From positions 1 to 37,546 of the forward strand of contig DBVU01000046.1 of the NCBI GenBank assembly GCA_002308195.1: 37,546 nucleotides of DNA, read 5' to 3'. This DNA comes from Bacteroidales bacterium UBA1256 (lineage in GTDB: Bacteria > Bacteroidota > Bacteroidia > Bacteroidales > Paludibacteraceae). The notes under the pieces are model-generated. The model did no database searches, was not told the origin of the DNA, and saw only the letters and a program-made list of their open reading frames with translations. The first letter of the stretch is position 1, and the number at the start of each line of letters is the position of its first letter. Shown piece after piece: positions 34,001 through 37,546 of the stretch. A program made the position numbers and the translations under genes.

Positions 34001-37000
34001 AGAACGGACATAAATATCATACGAACTATTGGCTGTTAGGCCATGGATAGTAACTGTCGTGGTATCTATATCACTGACTATTGCATCTGCGATGTCTCCC
34101 TCCTTGGTTACGTACGCCATCTGCCAATGCTCGATACCTGGAGTTTTTTCCGAGAAAGAGAAAGTTAGCGAATTTATCGTTACTTTCAACGGCTTTAAAT
34201 CAGTGATAGGTAATACCTCGTTCAAATTGGTTGTGAACGTGATATTATCAATATAGAAAGTACTACTACTCGTTACACCAGTTGGAAGGAGTGGAACAAA
34301 ACGCAAATACTGGTACGGCTGCGCTGATTGATAGTAATCTCCTAGTTTTAAATAAACCTTTGTCCATGTGGTAGGAATATTTTCTATTGTCGTGATGTAA
34401 ATAGCCTCTGCATCTTTCGTGTTGTCAGATACTGCCTCTATCTTCAAATTACGATTTGCCGCACCTGCTTTGATGTCAAAATAAACTAATACATCTTTCA
34501 GATTCTCCACATCTAACCTCGGTGTAATGGCCGCTGCAGATGCTTTAGTGGTACCACTTGATCCTTGTTGTGCGCAATAGTAATTAACAGACATCGCTTT
34601 CTCACTCTCGAAAGCATAGTTCATCGATCCATTCGCAACAGTAGTAGCCTTTGCGCTTGTCGAAGTGCCTTCCAATAAGATACTAGTCCAACAATTTGGA
34701 GTCGCGCTTACAGTACATCCCTCGAATCCCTCAACATATGGCAATGACGTTATTTCGGGACAGTCTGTATGGAATGAATATGCTAAACTCCATTTACTGT
34801 TGCCATCCGTATCTCCACACTCCTTGCGGACAAATGCATAGTATATCGTATTTCCGCTAAGTCCACTTAATTTGGCAGTATCTGCGGCCACAACAGCCTC
34901 TGAAATAAATGTATCATTATCTGGATTTGCATCCGCGTTCGCAAAGATACGTACACGGTGATTAGCCATATTATCATCTGTCGCCCAAGTTAATGTTACA
35001 TCATTGATGCCAATAGAAGACGATGTCAAACTAGTTGGTTTAGCACATGTCTCTATATAATCTATCGTTACATCATCAATATAGACATAACCGGCATAAT
35101 AATTTGCATTAGCATTGGTTGGATTTTTATAATGAAGCGGGTGCAGTGCAATATATGTACCATAAGTACCAAAATCATCACCATGATAATTCTCAAAGGT
35201 ATATTTCTTTTCATAGAATACTGTAGCAGCTGCTCCTTGTACTGAATCCAATTTCACAGAAACGAAAGTATTTGGATCGGTTGGATCAGTCATTACACCT
35301 ACTTCGTAATAATAGAAGTTTGTAGTTGTTGTTCCACCCGGATTGACAAACATTGTCAATTGTAAACGTTTCACACTATCTACATTCAGTGCAGGAAAAG
35401 CAAAGTAGTTATTATGATCCTTTGTTACTTGGCGCAAATAAAGCATCCTCGTGCCATCGTTAGATGATCGCGTGGTAACGTATGAGTGATTTTCATCTTG
35501 TCCACTTAATGTAGAGCAATCTGGGATAACCCCCACTCCATATAGTTTGTAACTATTAAAATTCTCCTCGTATGGTAGATTCTGCGATACACATGATGTG
35601 CGGAAGAGTGTTGCACTACTCCAGTCACCGGAACAACTATTTGCTTCATCGATAGTTTGGATATAGACATAATAGGTCGTATTACCTTGTAGACCGGAAA
35701 GAGCCTTTGTCTGTACATCTAGTTGTCCGTCAAATACGTCTGCCGTGGCGGCATCTGGATCTTCCAATGCTATCGTACTTACTTTTAGATTCCACTTAGT
35801 TTCCGATTTCGCTCTTACCCAAGAGAGGGTTGCCGTAGTGGAATCAATTTCACTTATTTCAACGCCCAGCAAACGTCCGCAGGAAGGTATCTCGGAGATG
35901 TGGAAATTATCCATGCGAATAGCATTGGTCGCATTCTTTTTATTATAATCACAACGAATTGCAATACGTCCGCCTGCTCCTGTGTAATTTTGGAAATTGA
36001 AATATTTGTCTTCCCATTCGATGGATGAAACACTAAATGTGCCCATGGGAACAAATGTACCATCCGCTTCCAATACTCCAATTTCTGTTGGAGACTGCTG
36101 TATAGCTGTATTTATTGCCGATTCTGTTGAGCTTGTAGTAGCATCAGCATGTGCTTGGAAACTTACTTGCAACGTGTTAATAGGTTTATTGAATGGCGGG
36201 AAGGCAAAGGTAACCACTTTGTAGGCGGTGGAGGAGGTAGCCTGCATCTTCACAAACTGCTCATTATTCAAATTATACACATAGAAATATGTGAAACTGG
36301 AGAGAGCTGAACCATCTGCCTGATACAAGTCATAGTAATTCGGAATACTCTTATAAGAACTAGTAGCATAGTAGCTATCGAAATTCTCCGCAAACGGCAA
36401 CGACCATTCTCCAGTCTCGGTCCAGAATGAGACATTATTCCACTCTCCATTACCACTTGCTTGCAACGAACGCACATATGCAAAATGCTGTGTAGAATGT
36501 GCTAAACCTGTAACTATTACATTAGGAGTCGTTACATTAGCATCGGACCATACAGGTTCTGCTGTTGCAGGATCATCCTGTTCTGAGTCAAATACACGCA
36601 CTTCCCACTTTGTAGCGGAACCCATTTCTGTCCATGTAAACTTGGCACTGGTCTGTGTAATTTCAGACACTGTAAGATCTGAAACCTTCCATGGATCAGT
36701 TAATTTTGCAATGGTAAGGTTATCTACAAAGGAAGTATTCGTCTTTAATGTGTCTTGATAGAATACAATGTACTTACCTGAGCCTGTGTATGCAGAAAAA
36801 TCCACCTTGACAAATTTTGTAGCGCGACCAACTTCACAGCGAACAACAGCAATTTCAGTGACCTTAGTAAACTGGTCGGTCTTGTTAATATCAGATGGAC
36901 TATCTACTACACCTATCTTCAATACATTATAATATGCATTCGCTTTAGCCGCATATGTAGACGTAGTTGAGGTATTCGAAGTATAGGCATAGAATGCCAT

Positions 37001-37546
37001 TTGCAAATCTTTTACATCTGCACTCAGCAACTCTGGCATAATGGCATACGGATATACTTGGCTTGTCGTTGTACCATTATACAATTTTAAGAACGGAACA
37101 GAGACATCCGCCGGTTTATTATACCAACCCGATGTAGATGATGTTGTGTTATCTACATATGGAACATAAGTAGCGGTTGTCCAAGAAGTACCTGCTGTAT
37201 ATCCCAAAGTCCAACCTTTCGGGCCACGATTTGGGCTAGCTTTTGCTCCAATTAATTCGTTAGAAAAATCATTATAGTATGGTACTTCAAGACCTATCCC
37301 TGTTGTAACGGTTGTGCCTTCCCAGAAATCTCCACATGCTGGCGATACATAGACGTAGTATGTTGTTCCCATGCTTAGACCGGATGCAACATACGATTTT
37401 GTACTAACCGTAGTATTCACAATATTGCCGTCTGCAGCACTCGGATCAATTTCTGTCGAAGAAACCTTGACGTTCCAACTGGTAGCACTAGTTGCATCTG
37501 CCCACGAGATATTGGCTTTAGATGTGCCATCGGCTACGGCTGCTAA
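31064..37546 (-). CDS. Giant Fn3/adhesin-type T9SS-secreted protein, N-terminus outside window
   Basis: At least 2160 codons. The frame is open to the right edge, so the GTG at 37420-37418 is internal, not the start; the first visible residues (ANISWADA, TSWNVKV) are already inside a Fn3 domain. About seven Fn3-like domains alternate with jelly-roll domains that resemble cleaved-adhesin or MAM modules (patterns LPFAENFDSY, LPYEENFNSY, LPYVEGFEGC; then IDDVTI or IDNITF near each end). Near the C-terminus two GCDSI-type repeats occur (NGCDSIVALTI, YGCDSIIDLYLNV, with ICEGQSYTYGGQTL). The last 70 residues are a standard T9SS type A domain (VEVYDALGRKVQTL, LPVGMYMIRT, NKIVIK). No catalytic motif is seen. 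This fits a large surface adhesin or matrix protein of the hemagglutinin type. Confidence 0.88.
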   Translation of the reverse strand, partial: LAAVADGTSKANISWADATSATSWNVKVSSTEIDPSAADGNIVNTTVSTKSYVASGLSMGTTYYVYVSPACGDFWEGTTVTTGIGLEVPYYNDFSNELIGAKASPNRGPKGWTLGYTAGTSWTTATYVPYVDNTTSSTSGWYNKPADVSVPFLKLYNGTTTSQVYPYAIMPELLSADVKDLQMAFYAYTSNTSTTSTYAAKANAYYNVLKIGVVDSPSDINKTDQFTKVTEIAVVRCEVGRATKFVKVDFSAYTGSGKYIVFYQDTLKTNTSFVDNLTIAKLTDPWKVSDLTVSEITQTSAKFTWTEMGSATKWEVRVFDSEQDDPATAEPVWSDANVTTPNVIVTGLAHSTQHFAYVRSLQASGNGEWNNVSFWTETGEWSLPFAENFDSYYATSSYKSIPNYYDLYQADGSALSSFTYFYVYNLNNEQFVKMQATSSTAYKVVTFAFPPFNKPINTLQVSFQAHADATTSSTESAINTAIQQSPTEIGVLEADGTFVPMGTFSVSSIEWEDKYFNFQNYTGAGGRIAIRCDYNKKNATNAIRMDNFHISEIPSCGRLLGVEISEIDSTTATLSWVRAKSETKWNLKVSTIALEDPDAATADVFDGQLDVQTKALSGLQGNTTYYVYIQTIDEANSCSGDWSSATLFRTSCVSQNLPYEENFNSYKLYGVGVIPDCSTLSGQDENHSYVTTRSSNDGTRMLYLRQVTKDHNNYFAFPALNVDSVKRLQLTMFVNPGGTTTTNFYYYEVGVMTDPTDPNTFVSVKLDSVQGAAATVFYEKKYTFENYHGDDFGTYGTYIALHPLHYKNPTNANANYYAGYVYIDDVTIDYIETCAKPTSLTSSSIGINDVTLTWATDDNMANHRVRIFANADANPDNDTFISEAVVAADTAKLSGLSGNTIYYAFVRKECGDTDGNSKWSLAYSFHTDCPEITSLPYVEGFEGCTVSATPNCWTSILLEGTSTSAKATTVANGSMNYAFESEKAMSVNYYCAQQGSSGTTKASAAAITPRLDVENLKDVLVYFDIKAGAANRNLKIEAVSDNTKDAEAIYITTIENIPTTWTKVYLKLGDYYQSAQPYQYLRFVPLLPTGVTSSSTFYIDNITFTTNLNEVLPITDLKPLKVTINSLTFSFSEKTPGIEHWQMAYVTKEGDIADAIVSDIDTTTVTIHGLTANSSYDIYVRSKVDGSAWVGPLTMTTSATIPAAIPYQSGFEDSEDNALWEMTNLTAANKPYPNKFIIGDADSCGATGSKALFVTGNDSDYHYNGSVSYAYASRSILIEDAGSYWISIKAKVPGNTRADQEGDYMCAHIVPAGSSFMASSIRLLDGTTRSYNSESDSKNCYWLANKVTHENSWKLFTRQLDITEPGEYDVVIVWTNNTTETPGLPVAIDSVSVTEYLCTNPSDFEFTERSAHSAAFKWFAGKCKNFEYVVSRYANLGNPNGINAEDKIASGTLNAGPQVAISGLLANTNYSLYIRTICEDGYTEWAEYDFETLCEAESLPYTEAFVEKPECWLFTNASVTTRTQNGGDEDEIWPCLQLNNGGIAILPELDVPINKVKIEIAAFNGQSYGAVSIGVIDDVWDVSTFVELANFAPVEKQLSSSDPFVLETRDKMFNLYTGSAKHIALRNISGNAIYIKYVKLTELPDCIQPYQVEITNITENAVTLNWIAGVEDKWEIKVDEEDPFEVTENPYRLTNLEQGTPYTVSIRAVCDAQHVSEWTLPVSFQTTCGTNLLPMDEDFSGLVAQDKRAAITCWDNFVTEGKIENVFNGKEQPFSPLTSIYYTNLWIANQYAWGGDAHQLFFFGYYGTSSAKYKYRWMITPQYAIEGNASLSFDLRCIDNKGTAAHPDGRFFVVISTDNGATWKKADATEIKEIDSVYTTKSVSLDKYVGQNIRVAFYMEDLGGTTTAGNGSGLFTLVDNVRMNCTDTYPIADNACQGVDYEGNGFAIAKEDLPLAGQDSTYYRFAKNDGNGCDSIVALTITTHTASALVTVYDTICEGQSYTYGGQTLTESNPDGQPYHLYGQTVYGCDSIIDLYLNVQKKDTITQEPLTVPQTVLPYVVDEYYTIPEGTALGQYEQIVPQGDGCIAYRYLITIVDRGTGLINITDGVDRVEVYDALGRKVQTLTNQSGVVQLDLPVGMYMIRTTMLSGDTMSNKIVIK

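Noticed and set aside
37418..37420. GTG as start of the giant Fn3 protein
   Set aside because: The frame remains open for 42 more codons to the window edge and those encode Fn3 sequence.

Overview
The window reads as chromosome of a member of the Bacteroidales. It holds a SusC/SusD pair, lipoprotein glycoside hydrolases, type IX secretion (T9SS) style C-termini, a C10 protease and two promoters of the Bacteroides type (-33 TTTG, about 20 bp, -7 TAnnTTTG). The T9SS features point to a T9SS-bearing lineage such as Prevotellaceae, Paludibacteraceae or Porphyromonadaceae relatives. The genus cannot be fixed from the sequence alone.

Positions 1-24950, all minus strand, form one long polysaccharide utilisation locus (PUL) that runs out of the left edge. 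In transcription order it encodes: two secreted beta-sandwich proteins (410 and 462 aa), SusC, SusD, a Big2 surface glycan-binding lipoprotein, a Big2-GH16 lipoprotein, a GH128-like lipoprotein with a CBM6-like tail, a secreted CBM-GH16, an 1860-aa protein with four F5/8C (CBM32-like) repeats, a 205-aa two-membrane-segment protein, a third GH16 lipoprotein, a GPH-type sugar symporter, a very large inverting phosphorylase (GH94/GH149/GH161 group) and the start of a probable GH30 lipoprotein. Together these fit breakdown of beta-1,3-glucan (laminarin or fungal/cereal type, perhaps with 1,6 branches). Surface endo-glucanases would cut the chain, SusCD would import oligosaccharides, the symporter would take them across the inner membrane, and the phosphorylase would release glucose-1-phosphate.

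Positions 24790-25144 are a divergent control region with a promoter for each direction and A-tract/GTAC repeats next to both. The plus-strand gene at 25145-26683 encodes a membrane-spanning SusR-like (DUF6377-type) regulator, the likely activator of the PUL. It ends facing a strong hairpin terminator shared with the next minus-strand block.

Positions 26832-37546, minus strand, hold a second group: a giant Fn3/adhesin-type T9SS protein (partial, N-terminus off the right edge), a C10 (streptopain-type) protease, and an OmpA-family outer membrane protein whose gene overlaps the protease gene by 4 bp.

The most unusual signal is non-coding. Three intergenic stretches (24839-24910, 14725-14819, 26705-26781) consist of tandem 11-bp units whose CG dinucleotides fall in strict 11-bp register, although the unit sequence differs between sites. 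Also notable are a short C-terminal tag shared by three secreted proteins that looks like a T9SS domain cut off after its middle motif, a set of intercistronic hairpins with six-base loops (two identical), and a 14-base leader element at the same distance from two start codons.
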